Assembly: GCF_900130005.1 (NCBI RefSeq)
Contig: NZ_FQXP01000004.1
Location: forward strand, 74,703-138,702
Direction: 5' to 3'
From: Clostridium collagenovorans DSM 3089
GTDB lineage: Bacteria; Bacillota; Clostridia; Clostridiales; Clostridiaceae
Length of the DNA: 64,000 bases
Positions 16,196-24,293 of this stretch are shown here, one piece after another; position 1 is the first letter of the stretch, and every line of letters starts with the position of its first letter. The notes under the pieces were generated by a model that did no database searches, was not told the origin of the DNA, and saw only the letters and a list, made by a program, of their open reading frames with translations. The position numbers and the translations under genes are program-made.

Positions 16196-16915
16196 ATGGG
16201 AAGGAAGTTTATTAAGAAAGAGCTGACCAATAAGCAAGCAATTTGTTTATCAACTCTAGGAATTGCCAGTGTAATGGTAGTAGTGATTATAGGATTTTGG
16301 GCCAACACCCGTAATTACAACACCTATAGTAAGAAGAACAAAGAAGATGTAGTGGTTAAGGCAGATAATGATGAGTTAGAAAAAGAGAAGGAAAAAGAGA
16401 AGAAAAAGGAAGTTGAAGAACTTTTAGAAGATTTAAAATCTATAGATATTTCCAAATTACCAGAGGAAGAAAAAAAGTTGTTGGAAGACAGTATTAAGGA
16501 CATTGAATTACTTATATCTAAAAAGGATTATAGTAAGGCAAGGGATACAATAGAAAACCTTAAAAAAAGTTATGATGAAAAGTTAAAGGAGTTACCAGAT
16601 AAGGAAAAAGAGGAGAAGGAAAAGGAAAATAAAAAAGAGGAAGAGGATACAAAGGAAAATGACAATTTAAATAATTCTAATGGAGAAAATACTAATACTA
16701 CTCCAGAAGTAAAACCGAATCCAACACCACCACCAGTGGATCCGACACCACCAATACCTGATCCAGATCCAGTACCACCAGTGGATCCGACACCACCACA
16801 ACCACCAATACCTGATCCAGATCCAGTGCCACCGGTGGATCCGAATCCACCAATACCACCGAATCCAGATCCGGTACCACCACTAGAACCGGTACCACCA
16901 GAATTAGGTAACTAA
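16196..16915 (+). CDS. Membrane-anchored Lys/Glu-rich and proline-rich protein
   Basis: This 239-residue protein is not recognised. Residues 1-18 are basic; 19-41 form one hydrophobic helix (ICLSTLGIASVMVVVIIGFWA), so the rest is probably outside the cell. Residues 50-150 are very rich in Lys and Glu and should form coiled coil, including a segment like a FIVAR or helical repeat (LPEEEKKLLEDSIKDIELLI). Residues 175-239 are a proline tail with repeated PDPDPVPPVDPTPP units. There is no LPXTG motif. The tail could span or bind the cell wall, by analogy with other Pro-rich surface proteins. The ATG follows AGGGAG. Flanked by its own promoter and terminator. Confidence 0.7.
   Translation: MGRKFIKKELTNKQAICLSTLGIASVMVVVIIGFWANTRNYNTYSKKNKEDVVVKADNDELEKEKEKEKKKEVEELLEDLKSIDISKLPEEEKKLLEDSIKDIELLISKKDYSKARDTIENLKKSYDEKLKELPDKEKEEKEKENKKEEEDTKENDNLNNSNGENTNTTPEVKPNPTPPPVDPTPPIPDPDPVPPVDPTPPQPPIPDPDPVPPVDPNPPIPPNPDPVPPLEPVPPELGN
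16730..16876 (+). repeat. Tandem proline-repeat coding units
   Basis: Three imperfect units of about 45-54 bases start with CCACCAGTGGATCCGA or CCACCGGTGGATCCGA and encode PPVDPxPPIPDPDPV. The base composition is far more GC-rich than its surroundings, and unit lengths vary in multiples of three. Confidence 0.85.
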
Positions 16916-16930
16916 CAGAATATATAAGAT

Positions 16931-16970
16931 AAGTTTAGCTTTAAGGTAAAACTTGAAGCTAAACTTTTTT
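16931..16970 (+). terminator. Intrinsic terminator
   Basis: A 15-bp stem (AAGTTTAGCTTTAAG at 16931-16945 with 16952-16966, one G-U pair) and a 6-base loop are followed by T residues, 15 bases after the proline-rich protein stop. Confidence 0.85.
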
Positions 16971-17113
16971 ATATCTTGAAACATTAGTCTTAATTTTGAA
17001 TATTAGTATTTAAGATATAGTATTAATTTAAATTCATATTATAGTGATTATACTGAAGACATTTAGAAGGTTATTTAAACTCATATATATTAAGTATAAA
17101 ATTTATTGTGACA

Positions 17114-17141
17114 TTGTTTTAAAATGAAAAGTAAGTATAAT
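17114..17141 (+). promoter_or_regulatory. Promoter of the cyclophilin gene
   Basis: TTGTTT at 17114-17119 is followed after 16 bases by TATAAT at 17136-17141, 60 bases before the start codon. Confidence 0.6.
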
Positions 17142-17201
17142 TATATATGTGTATAAATTAATATTTAGCATAAAGAAGCTAAATAAATAGGGGGAGTTTT
17201 T

Positions 17202-17807
17202 ATGCAAAATCCAATAGCAACTATGCAAATGAAAAATGGAAAAGTAATAAAAATGGAGTTGTTTCCAAAGGAAGCGCCAGAATCAGTTAAAAACTTTATT
17301 AGCTTAAGTAAAAGAGGTTTTTTTGATGGCTTATATTTTTGGAGAATTGAAAATGGAAAGCTTATACAAAGTGGATGTCCAGACAATGATGGTGCAGGAG
17401 CTTTAGAATATTGTATAAAAAGTGAATGTAAGGAAAATGGGGTTGATAACAAACTTAAGTTCACTAGAGGAACAGTAGGTTTAGGGAGATTTGAGTTTAA
17501 TACAGAAAATAGCGATTTTTATATTGTCCTTGTAGATACACCACAATTAGATGATAAATTTACTGCTTTTGCTAGAGTAATAGAAGGTATGGATGAAGCA
17601 GATAGAATTGGAAGCTTAGAAAGTGTTGAAGATGGATTTTTACATAGAGCAGTAGAAAAGGTGTATATAGAAACTATGACTGTTGAAACCTTTGGAGTAG
17701 AATATGGAGAACCAGAAAAATTAAAAGGATTTACGAAGGAAGAAGTAGTTGCAAAGATGAATGAAGTAATGGAAGAGAGAAAAAGAACAGGATTTAAAGT
17801 AATTTAG
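17202..17807 (+). CDS. Cyclophilin-type peptidyl-prolyl isomerase
   Basis: The 201-residue cytoplasmic protein has the cyclophilin layout. It begins with MQMKNGKVIKMELFPKEAPESVKNFISL, then GFFDGLYFWRIENGKLIQSGCPDNDGAG in place of the usual FHRVIPGFMIQGGDP. Further on are FTRGTVGLGRF and LDDKFTAFARVIEGMDEADRI. The catalytic Arg and a following Gln are present, but the canonical FH is FW, so activity is likely but unproven. A C-terminal extension of about 45 residues (FGVEYGEPEKLKGFTKEEVVAKMNEVM) is helical and outside the core fold. The ATG follows AGGGGGAG by five bases. Single-gene unit. Confidence 0.85.
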   Translation: MQNPIATMQMKNGKVIKMELFPKEAPESVKNFISLSKRGFFDGLYFWRIENGKLIQSGCPDNDGAGALEYCIKSECKENGVDNKLKFTRGTVGLGRFEFNTENSDFYIVLVDTPQLDDKFTAFARVIEGMDEADRIGSLESVEDGFLHRAVEKVYIETMTVETFGVEYGEPEKLKGFTKEEVVAKMNEVMEERKRTGFKVI

Positions 17808-17821
17808 TATTAATATATTGG

Positions 17822-17869
17822 AACCATGCAATGCTATTAAAATATGATGTAGTATATGCATGGTTTTTT
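17822..17869 (+). terminator. Intrinsic terminator after the cyclophilin gene
   Basis: AACCATGCA (17822-17830) pairs perfectly with TGCATGGTT (17857-17865), the inner bases add further pairs, and six T residues follow. Confidence 0.85.
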
Positions 17870-17951
17870 ATTGTAAAAACTTCTAGGGTAAATTAATTTA
17901 TAAGGGCAAAAATAAAAATGAACTTATTTAATAATAATTTTAATATACTGG

Positions 17952-17980
17952 TTGATTATTTTATTAAATAGTTATATAAT
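17952..17980 (+). promoter_or_regulatory. Promoter of the hydroxysteroid dehydrogenase gene
   Basis: TTGATT at 17952-17957 and a perfect TATAAT at 17975-17980 are 17 bases apart, 62 bases before the start codon. Confidence 0.75.
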
Positions 17981-18042
17981 TTATTGAGGATAATTATTAT
18001 CAATTAATAATTATTATAAATATATTTTACGGAGGTAAGGCT

Positions 18043-18831
18043 ATGAAAAAGTTACAGAGTAAAGTAGCTATAGTTACAGCAGCTACAAAAGGGATTGGTC
18101 TTGCAAGTGCAGAGGTTTTAGCTGAGAATGGAGCTATAGTTTATATAGCAGCACGTTCTGAGGAGCTTGCTAATGAGGTAATTGAGAATATAAAAGGCAA
18201 AGGCGGATGTGCAAAGTTTGTTTACTTTAACGCTAAAGAAAAGGAAACTTATACTTCTATGGTAGAAGAGGTTTATAAAAATGAAAATAGAATAGATATA
18301 CTTGTAAATAACTATGGTGGAACCAATGTAAGACTTGATAGAGATCTTGTGAATGGTGATGAAGCTGAGTTCTTTAACATTTTAAATACAAATATAGAAA
18401 GCGTATACTTACCATGTAAGGCTGCAATTCCTTATATGGCTAAGAATGGCGGAGGAAGCATAGTAAATATATCAACTATAGGATCAATAGTTCCAGATTT
18501 ATCAAGAACAGCTTATTGTGTATCTAAAGCAGCTATAAATTCATTAACTCAAAATATAGCTCTTCAATATGCTAGACAAAACATAAGATGTAATGCGGTA
18601 TTACCGGGTCTTATAGGTACAAAGGCAGCACTTGAAAATATGACTGATGAATTTAGAGAATCTTTCTTAGGGCATGTACCTTTAAACCGTGTAGGAAGAC
18701 CAGAAGACATTGCTAATGCAGTTTTATATTATGCAAGTGATGATTCAAGTTATGTTACAGGAATGATACATGAAGTTGCAGGAGGTTTCGCTTTAGGAAC
18801 ACCTCAATATTCAGAATATGCACCAAGATAA
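18043..18831 (+). CDS. 7-alpha-hydroxysteroid dehydrogenase-like SDR enzyme
   Basis: This 262-residue short-chain dehydrogenase closely resembles, from memory, the 7-alpha-HSDH of Clostridium absonum/sardiniense, which reversibly oxidises the 7-alpha-hydroxyl of bile acids to a 7-oxo group. Shared features include AARSEELANEVI, FVYFNA, VNNYGGTNV, the long segment ending RCNAVLPGLIGT, and a C-terminus GFALGTPQYSEYAPR. The catalytic residues fit: Ser144, Tyr158, Lys162, with Asn117. The nucleotide-binding motif is TAATKGIG (residues 12-19), and Arg38 after the second strand suggests NADP(H). It has its own promoter and terminator. A different steroid or alcohol substrate cannot be excluded from sequence alone. 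Confidence 0.82.
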   Translation: MKKLQSKVAIVTAATKGIGLASAEVLAENGAIVYIAARSEELANEVIENIKGKGGCAKFVYFNAKEKETYTSMVEEVYKNENRIDILVNNYGGTNVRLDRDLVNGDEAEFFNILNTNIESVYLPCKAAIPYMAKNGGGSIVNISTIGSIVPDLSRTAYCVSKAAINSLTQNIALQYARQNIRCNAVLPGLIGTKAALENMTDEFRESFLGHVPLNRVGRPEDIANAVLYYASDDSSYVTGMIHEVAGGFALGTPQYSEYAPR

Positions 18832-18942
18832 ATATAATAGTAAAAATAAGTAATAAAAAAGTAAAATCCTAAATTTATATAGATAATAGTACAATAATTT
18901 AAAAATATAATCCTAAAAAGAAATTAGAGCATAGTGAAAAAG

Positions 18943-18987
18943 GTAGGTTTAGTTTGACATATAGTCAGGCTAAATCTACTTTTTTTA
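18943..18987 (+). terminator. Intrinsic terminator
   Basis: A 16-bp stem (18943-18958 with 18964-18979, three G-U pairs) and 5-base loop are followed by eight T residues. It ends the dehydrogenase transcript. Confidence 0.85.
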
Positions 18988-19094
18988 TAATATATAAGTT
19001 TTAATTAAGCTTCTACACATATAGTTATTCTCACATCGATTCAATAAATAAATTAAAGTTCGCTATATTGAATTTTATTTAAAGATATATAGAA

Positions 19095-19116
19095 GTTCTA
19101 ATTAATGTTCTACATT
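19095..19116. repeat. 22-bp intergenic repeat, copy 1
   Basis: This 22-bp sequence, starting GTTCTAATTAAT and ending TTCTACATT, recurs at 41893-41914 with one mismatch. It contains a direct repeat of GTTCTA with a 12-base period. It lies in the AT-rich gap 18988-19228, which shows no gene. Chance recurrence is possible in such DNA. Confidence 0.35.
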
Positions 19117-19228
19117 TATATTAATCATTGAATTTATTTTATAATACTAGAATATTTTATGAACCTTGAAATGATTAGTATATAAAGAAACCTATAGCTA
19201 AATATATGAATAATTATGAGTAAATATA

Positions 19229-19256
19229 TTGAAAAGATAATTCTTGATAGTATAAT
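19229..19256 (+). promoter_or_regulatory. Promoter of the amidohydrolase gene
   Basis: TTGAAA at 19229-19234 is followed after 16 bases by a perfect TATAAT at 19251-19256, 73 bases before the start. Confidence 0.7.
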
Positions 19257-19329
19257 GAAGAGGGTATAAATATTTACTACAATGTAAAAATAAAGTATAT
19301 ATTTCAAAACAAAAGTTGGAGGTATTTTT

Positions 19330-20571
19330 ATGGGGAAAATAGCATTTGTAGGTGGTTTGTTAATAGATTGTACAGGCAATGAACCTATAAAGGATTCTTT
19401 AGTTTTAGTAGAGGATAAAAAAATATTCTATGCAGGAAAAAGAATAGAGTTTGATAATTCTTATGAGGTTATTGACATAAAAGGAAAGACTATTATGCCG
19501 GGATTAATAGACTCTCATCTACATTTTAGTGGTAACTTAACTGACAGTGATACTGATTGGGTTATGGAACCACCAATTCAAAAAACTATAGTAGCAGTAG
19601 CACAAGCTAAAGAGGCACTTGAACATGGACTTACTTCTGTAGGGGAAATTTCAAGATCAGGTATTCATCTTCGTAACATGATTGAAAAGGGAATAATACA
19701 AGGGCCACGTATGGTAACAACAGGTCTTGGTTTTTGTAGAACAGCAGGCCATGGAGATTCTCATAACTTACCTTGGGAACATAATGAATGGTCTCATCCT
19801 TGGGCAGAGCGTGTAGATGGGCCTTGGGAGCTTAGAAAAGCTATAAGACATAGATTACGTGAAAATCCTGATGCAGTTAAGATATGGTCGACAGGGGGAG
19901 GAATTTGGCGTTTAGATGCAAAGGCAGATTCTCATTATTGTATGGAAGAGATTCAGGCTGTTGTAGATGAGTGTAATATGGTTGGAATCCCAGTATGGTC
20001 TCATGCAGAAGGCTATGAAGGTGCACTTAATTCATGTAAAGCTGGAGTTAGTGCAATAATACATGGACAAGAACTTAATGAAGAGTGTTTGGAAATAATG
20101 AAAGAAAAGGACATAAGCTTCTGTCCAACTTTCCAATTTTTCTTTGAATGGTTTACAGTATATGAACCACCATATAGACCTATATTAGATAATTTTGAAG
20201 GAGATACAATAGCTGAAAAAGAGCTTAATCGTATTACAAGCAATCTTCAAAATGCAAATAAAAAAGGAATACGTATTACAGTAGGGTCAGACTCTTTCTG
20301 TAGTAGCTTAACTCCATATGGTAAATATGCTATAACTGAAATGTATGCACTTAATAAAGCTGGTCTTACAGAAATGGAAGTACTTCTTGCAGCTACTAGA
20401 AACGGAGCTGAAATGCTTAAAATTGATAATATCACAGGAACTATTGAAAAGGATAAGTTTGCAGATTTATTAGTACTTGAGGGCAATCCCTTAGAGGATA
20501 TTCATGAAGTAGATGTAGATAAAATGAGAGTTATCATGAAAGAAGGAACTTTTGTAAAGAAGACACTATAA
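19330..20571 (+). CDS. Metal-dependent amidohydrolase
   Basis: The 413-residue protein belongs to the amidohydrolase superfamily, the imidazolonepropionase/prolidase-like group. It has MPGLIDSHLHF, with the HxH metal pair near residues 63-65. The likely carbamylated Lys is in DAVKIWSTGGG, followed by the metal His residues in VWSHAEGYEG and AIIHGQEL and the catalytic Asp in ITVGSDSF. The C-terminal ATRNGAEMLKIDNITGTIEKDKFADLLVLEGNPL closes the small beta domain. The natural substrate is unknown; an amide, lactam or dipeptide bond is likely. It has its own promoter and a strong terminator. It follows the 7-alpha-HSDH-like gene, but no shared transcript is indicated. Confidence 0.85.
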   Translation: MGKIAFVGGLLIDCTGNEPIKDSLVLVEDKKIFYAGKRIEFDNSYEVIDIKGKTIMPGLIDSHLHFSGNLTDSDTDWVMEPPIQKTIVAVAQAKEALEHGLTSVGEISRSGIHLRNMIEKGIIQGPRMVTTGLGFCRTAGHGDSHNLPWEHNEWSHPWAERVDGPWELRKAIRHRLRENPDAVKIWSTGGGIWRLDAKADSHYCMEEIQAVVDECNMVGIPVWSHAEGYEGALNSCKAGVSAIIHGQELNEECLEIMKEKDISFCPTFQFFFEWFTVYEPPYRPILDNFEGDTIAEKELNRITSNLQNANKKGIRITVGSDSFCSSLTPYGKYAITEMYALNKAGLTEMEVLLAATRNGAEMLKIDNITGTIEKDKFADLLVLEGNPLEDIHEVDVDKMRVIMKEGTFVKKTL

Positions 20572-20615
20572 GCATAGAAATAAATAAGAGCATTTAATAA
20601 TAGGGTGTATTTTAT

Positions 20616-20665
20616 AAAAGTTATCTTGAAATAGCTGAAAAGCTATTTCAAGATAACTTTTTTTT
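20616..20665 (+). terminator. Strong intrinsic terminator
   Basis: A perfect 21-bp stem with a GAAA tetraloop (20616-20636 with 20641-20661) is followed by T residues. The remaining bases to 20908 show no clear feature. Confidence 0.92.
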
Positions 20666-20908
20666 ATATAGAGATATTTTAATAAAACTCCCACATTACA
20701 TTGAGAGATAATTATAAGAATTTAAAAATATACAGTTGAAGAATTAATTGTAATAGTTATTATGCAAAAGCTTTTAGATTTTATAAGAGGTTATAAATAG
20801 TAATTATAAATTAGTTTTAAAAGATAAATTTAATGAAAAAGAAGAATAACTCCATGAGTATAGGTGAAGAATAATTAAAAAGAAAATCACCTATGAGGAG
20901 CGATATTT

Positions 20909-21451
20909 ATGGAGAGTATAGATTTTATAATGTATTTTTTATTTAACTTTTTCTTGTATGGATTCATTGGATGGATAATAGAGAATGCTTATTGCTATTT
21001 TAAAAATAAACATTTTCAAGAGGATGGTTTTTTAAATAGTCCATTTAAACCTATGTATGCTTTTGCAATGGCTATAATAATATCTGTATATAGCATTAAC
21101 CCTAATACATATGGCTTGATTTTAATGTGCCTTGTAATTCCAACATCAATTGAGTACATAACAGGAGTTCTTATGAAGCACTACTTTAATAAGGAGTATT
21201 GGGATTATTCTAAGGTGAAATTTAATTTTCAAGGAATAATATGTGCTAGATTTTCAGTGTATTGGACATTACTTACCTTTGTAGGGGTAAGATATATTCA
21301 GCCCTATATAATAAATTCTTTATATGAACTTATTATGCCAATATGGATAGGATTAGCACCTATATTACTTTTAGGTTTACTTATAGATGATATATATACA
21401 ATAAAGGCTTTTAAAATAGAGTTCTTTAAGAAAAATGATAATATGGCATAA
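20909..21451 (+). CDS. CmpB-like putative ABC transporter permease (membrane protein)
   Basis: The 180-residue protein has about five hydrophobic helices. It matches the family annotated as putative ABC transporter permease (ABC_trans_CmpB, PF06541). Typical elements are FFLYGFIGWIIENAYCYFKNKHFQEDGFLNSPFKPMY and IEYITGVLMKHYFNKEYWDYS. Despite the family name no ATPase or other transporter gene is nearby, and transport has not been shown for the family as far as I know. Its ATG follows GAGGAG. Single gene with a hairpin after it. Confidence 0.75.
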   Translation: MESIDFIMYFLFNFFLYGFIGWIIENAYCYFKNKHFQEDGFLNSPFKPMYAFAMAIIISVYSINPNTYGLILMCLVIPTSIEYITGVLMKHYFNKEYWDYSKVKFNFQGIICARFSVYWTLLTFVGVRYIQPYIINSLYELIMPIWIGLAPILLLGLLIDDIYTIKAFKIEFFKKNDNMA

Positions 21452-21455
21452 AATT

Positions 21456-21496
21456 ATGGCTAGCAAGTAGAATTAATGTATCTATTTACTAGCCAT
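21456..21496 (+). terminator. Hairpin after the CmpB-like gene
   Basis: ATGGCTAG (21456-21463) pairs with CTAGCCAT (21489-21496) and further inner pairs extend the stem to about 15 bp. The T-tract is weak. It overlaps the end of the gene by a few bases only. Confidence 0.6.
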
Positions 21497-21868
21497 ATGA
21501 GTTTTAAATAATATTTAATTTGCTATTTAAATATTTTTATAATTTTGAAGTAGGTAAAATAAGTATTAATATTTTAGTATTTGCTTATGTAGATATAGAT
21601 TTTACATTCTTTTATTTACTCATAGAAATACTAAGTAGATGAAGACTAAGTATAGATATACTTAAGAGTAACAATATGAGTTTAATTATACTTTTATAGT
21701 GCAACTTAAAATCATCAATACACAGGAGAATATAAAAATATATTGAAAAAATGTGTAAAAAGTATATTATTTAAATACTGGGATTATAGAAAATAAATAA
21801 CAAATAATAAATAATAAATAATAAGTATACTAATATAGTTAATTAAATTTATTAAGGAGTTAGAATTA

Positions 21869-21961
21869 GTGCTAAGCAACTTTAGTTCAATTATATTATT
21901 TAGTATAAGAAAAGACTCTGGGTATAAACTAAACCTAAATCTATGGCTATGCCAAATCTAA
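21869..21961 (+). CDS. Possible 30-residue leader ORF upstream of selO
   Basis: A GTG-started frame of 30 codons follows AAGGAG by nine bases and stops ten bases before the GGAGG site used by selO. The peptide begins VLSNFSSIILFS and is not recognised. It could be a small protein, a translated leader that affects the selO site, or chance. The upstream stretch 21497-21868 is AT-rich with no gene I can support. Confidence 0.3.
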   Translation: MLSNFSSIILFSIRKDSGYKLNLNLWLCQI

Positions 21962-21970
21962 ATTTTAAAA

Positions 21971-22026
21971 GGAGGATTTAGTGAGAGTTAGGTATATACA
22001 AGATAATTTCTCACTAAAGATAACAT
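21971..22026 (+). promoter_or_regulatory. Ribosome binding site of selO split from its start by a hairpin
   Basis: GGAGG at 21971-21975 is the only good binding site, but it is 51 bases from the selO ATG. A perfect 10-bp inverted repeat, TTTAGTGAGA (21977-21986) and TCTCACTAAA (22009-22018), fills the space. Folding it leaves one base before and eight bases after the stem, an effective spacing of nine. In addition a GTG at 21981 opens a 17-codon frame whose stop overlaps the selO start region, so translational coupling is an alternative. Confidence 0.6.
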
Positions 22027-23502
22027 ATGAATAAGGAAAGAGTAATTGAAGATAAATATTTAGAGTTAGAAAACACTTATACATCTCTGCCACAAAAGCT
22101 ATTTTCCAGTGAAAATCCAGATAAAGTTCCTGTTCCTAAAGTAGTAATGTTTAACGAAGTCTTGGCTAAAGAATTGGGAATAGATGTTCAGTTTTTGAAA
22201 AGTAAAGAAGGTGTAGACTTTCTTTCAGGGAATAGAATTCTAAGTGCTACAACGCCTATTGCACAGGCATATGCAGGACATCAATTTGGTTATTTCACAA
22301 TGTTAGGTGATGGAAGAGCGGTTTTATTAGGCGAGTATGTTGCTAAGAATGGAGAGAGAGTTGATATTCAGCTTAAGGGAGCTGGAAGGACTCAATATTC
22401 CAGGGGTGGAGATGGAAAGGCTGCTTTAGGTCCTATGTTAAGAGAGTATATTATAAGTGAGGCTATGAATGCTTTAGGAATAGATACAACTCGTAGCTTA
22501 GCAGTTGTAACAACAGGTGAAGAAGTAATAAGGGAAAAGGAGTTACAGGGATCTATATTAACTAGAGTTGCTAAAAGTCATATACGTGTTGGAACTTTTC
22601 AATTTATTTCTAATTGGGGAACTTTAGAGGAACTTAAGGAATTAGCAGATTATAGTATAAATAGGCATTTTAAAAAAGGAATATCTGAAGAGAATCCATA
22701 CATATATTTATTGCATGAAGTAGTAAAAAAGCAAGCTGATCTTATAGCAAAGTGGCAATTAGTTGGATTTATACATGGAGTAATGAATACTGATAATATG
22801 GTTATCAGCGGAGAAACAATTGATTATGGACCATGTGCATTTATGGATGTATATGATACAAATACAGTGTTTAGCTCTATTGATACTTATGGAAGATATG
22901 CCTATGGAAATCAACCTCAAATTGGAGCTTGGAATTTAGCAAGATTTGCAGAGACATTATTACCACTACTTCATGAAAATCAAGATGAAGCTATAAAAAT
23001 AGCACAGGATGCAATAGAAAATTATATGTCTTTATATAAGAAAAATTGGCATAGTGGAATGAGAAGAAAATTAGGATTATTCACAGAAGAAAATGAAGAC
23101 GAAAAATTAATTGAGGAATTGCTATTCATAATGCAGAGGTATAAAGCTGATTATACAAATACCTTTTGTGATTTAACCTTAGAAAGAGTTCATGAAGGAG
23201 AACTTTATGAAAGTAGAGAATTTAAGAAGTGGTATGAATTATGGCAAAAGAGATTAACCAAACAAAGTAATTCAGTAGGAGAATATAAAAAACTTATGGA
23301 GAAAAATAATCCTACAGTTATACCACGTAATTATAGAGTAGAAGAATCCTTAAAAGAAGCTGTTGATAATAATGATTATAGCTCAATTAAATCACTTTTA
23401 AAGGCTGTTACAAGACCCTATGATTATTCTAATATAGATGAATATTATACTAAGCCAGATAAGTCAAGAGATACGCCATACAGAACTTATTGTGGAACAT
23501 AA
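22027..23502 (+). CDS. selO: Protein adenylyltransferase SelO (YdiU/UPF0061)
   Basis: The 491-residue protein is a SelO-family pseudokinase, which transfers AMP from ATP to Ser, Thr or Tyr of target proteins; E. coli SelO acts in redox homeostasis. Visible family motifs are AGHQFGYFTMLGDGRAVLLGE, LKGAGRTQYSRGGDGKAALGPMLREYI, SLAVVTTGEEV and the catalytic HGVMNTDNM near residues 253-260, followed by IDYGPCAFMD. The protein ends in YCGT, the usual C-terminus; the Cys corresponds to the position that is selenocysteine in some eukaryotes. The length is normal. Stops precede ATG 22027 in frame, and its ribosome binding site lies across a hairpin. Confidence 0.93.
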   Translation: MNKERVIEDKYLELENTYTSLPQKLFSSENPDKVPVPKVVMFNEVLAKELGIDVQFLKSKEGVDFLSGNRILSATTPIAQAYAGHQFGYFTMLGDGRAVLLGEYVAKNGERVDIQLKGAGRTQYSRGGDGKAALGPMLREYIISEAMNALGIDTTRSLAVVTTGEEVIREKELQGSILTRVAKSHIRVGTFQFISNWGTLEELKELADYSINRHFKKGISEENPYIYLLHEVVKKQADLIAKWQLVGFIHGVMNTDNMVISGETIDYGPCAFMDVYDTNTVFSSIDTYGRYAYGNQPQIGAWNLARFAETLLPLLHENQDEAIKIAQDAIENYMSLYKKNWHSGMRRKLGLFTEENEDEKLIEELLFIMQRYKADYTNTFCDLTLERVHEGELYESREFKKWYELWQKRLTKQSNSVGEYKKLMEKNNPTVIPRNYRVEESLKEAVDNNDYSSIKSLLKAVTRPYDYSNIDEYYTKPDKSRDTPYRTYCGT

Positions 23503-23535
23503 ATTTAGATAACTATGATAGGGTCAATTTTAAAA

Positions 23536-23582
23536 GCTTAACTTTAAGCTATAGAAGTTAAGTCTTTAACTTAAAGTTAAGC
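23536..23582. terminator. Perfect inverted repeat after selO
   Basis: GCTTAACTTTAAG (23536-23548) and its exact complement (23570-23582) form a 13-bp stem with a 21-base loop, 34 bases after selO. There is no T-run on the plus strand and a short one on the minus strand, so it may be a weak terminator or a stabilising stem. Confidence 0.5.
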
Positions 23583-23685
23583 AAAATATATATAATTAAA
23601 TGGGGGATTAATATTATAAAATTGAGCTGTTATGGAATTGGCATGAAGAAAGATAGTAGTATAATAGGCATAGGGGGTGTAGCCT

Positions 23686-24084
23686 ATGAAGAGAAGTAGA
23701 ATGACATATTTAATATTATCAATATTAGTAATGATATTAGGCTTGCTATCAAGGAGAATAGATAATTTACCACAAATAATATCAGCTTATTCAGGGGATA
23801 TTCTATGGTCTCTTATGATATTTTTACTTATAGCATTTATATTTAATAAAGGCTCTTCAATATTTATTATTTCCATGGCAATAATTTTCTCATATTCAGT
23901 AGAAATAAGTCAGCTATATCACGCACCGTGGATTGATGGGATAAGAGGGACAACCTTAGGAGCACTTGTACTTGGATATGGATTCTTATGGAGCGATTTA
24001 GTATGTTATACAATAGGGGTTATGATTGGAGCTGGGTTAGATTTATTAATAATGAGATATATAAGGAAAAGGGATAGAATTTAA
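23686..24084 (+). CDS. DUF2809 membrane protein
   Basis: The 132-residue protein has four predicted helices and the DUF2809 (YjgA-like VanZ-related) pattern: SRRIDNLPQIISAYSGDILWSLMIF near the N-terminus, VEISQLYHAPWIDGIRGTTLG in the middle and a short basic C-terminus. No function is established. The ATG follows AGGGGGTG by eight bases. Confidence 0.78.
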   Translation: MKRSRMTYLILSILVMILGLLSRRIDNLPQIISAYSGDILWSLMIFLLIAFIFNKGSSIFIISMAIIFSYSVEISQLYHAPWIDGIRGTTLGALVLGYGFLWSDLVCYTIGVMIGAGLDLLIMRYIRKRDRI

Positions 24085-24293
24085 ACATAATCCTAAGGTT
24101 TTAAAGTAGGAATGTTAATGGAGATTTATTCAAATGTTTGTATTGTGGAAAAGATAGATTATGGGTTTATGTTAAGTAATAAAAGGAATAATATTATGGG
24201 CAAATTTATATTAATATATAAAACTATATAAGGATTATTAAAATTAGATTTGGAAAGTGTATAAGTAATACTATGTTATTAGGGGGAGTTTTT

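Noticed and set aside
16698..16898. Open frame on the minus strand through the proline repeat region, encoding a Val/Asp/Leu-rich protein
   Set aside because: It is the reverse-strand image of the repeats, has no ribosome binding site and lies wholly inside a well-supported gene.
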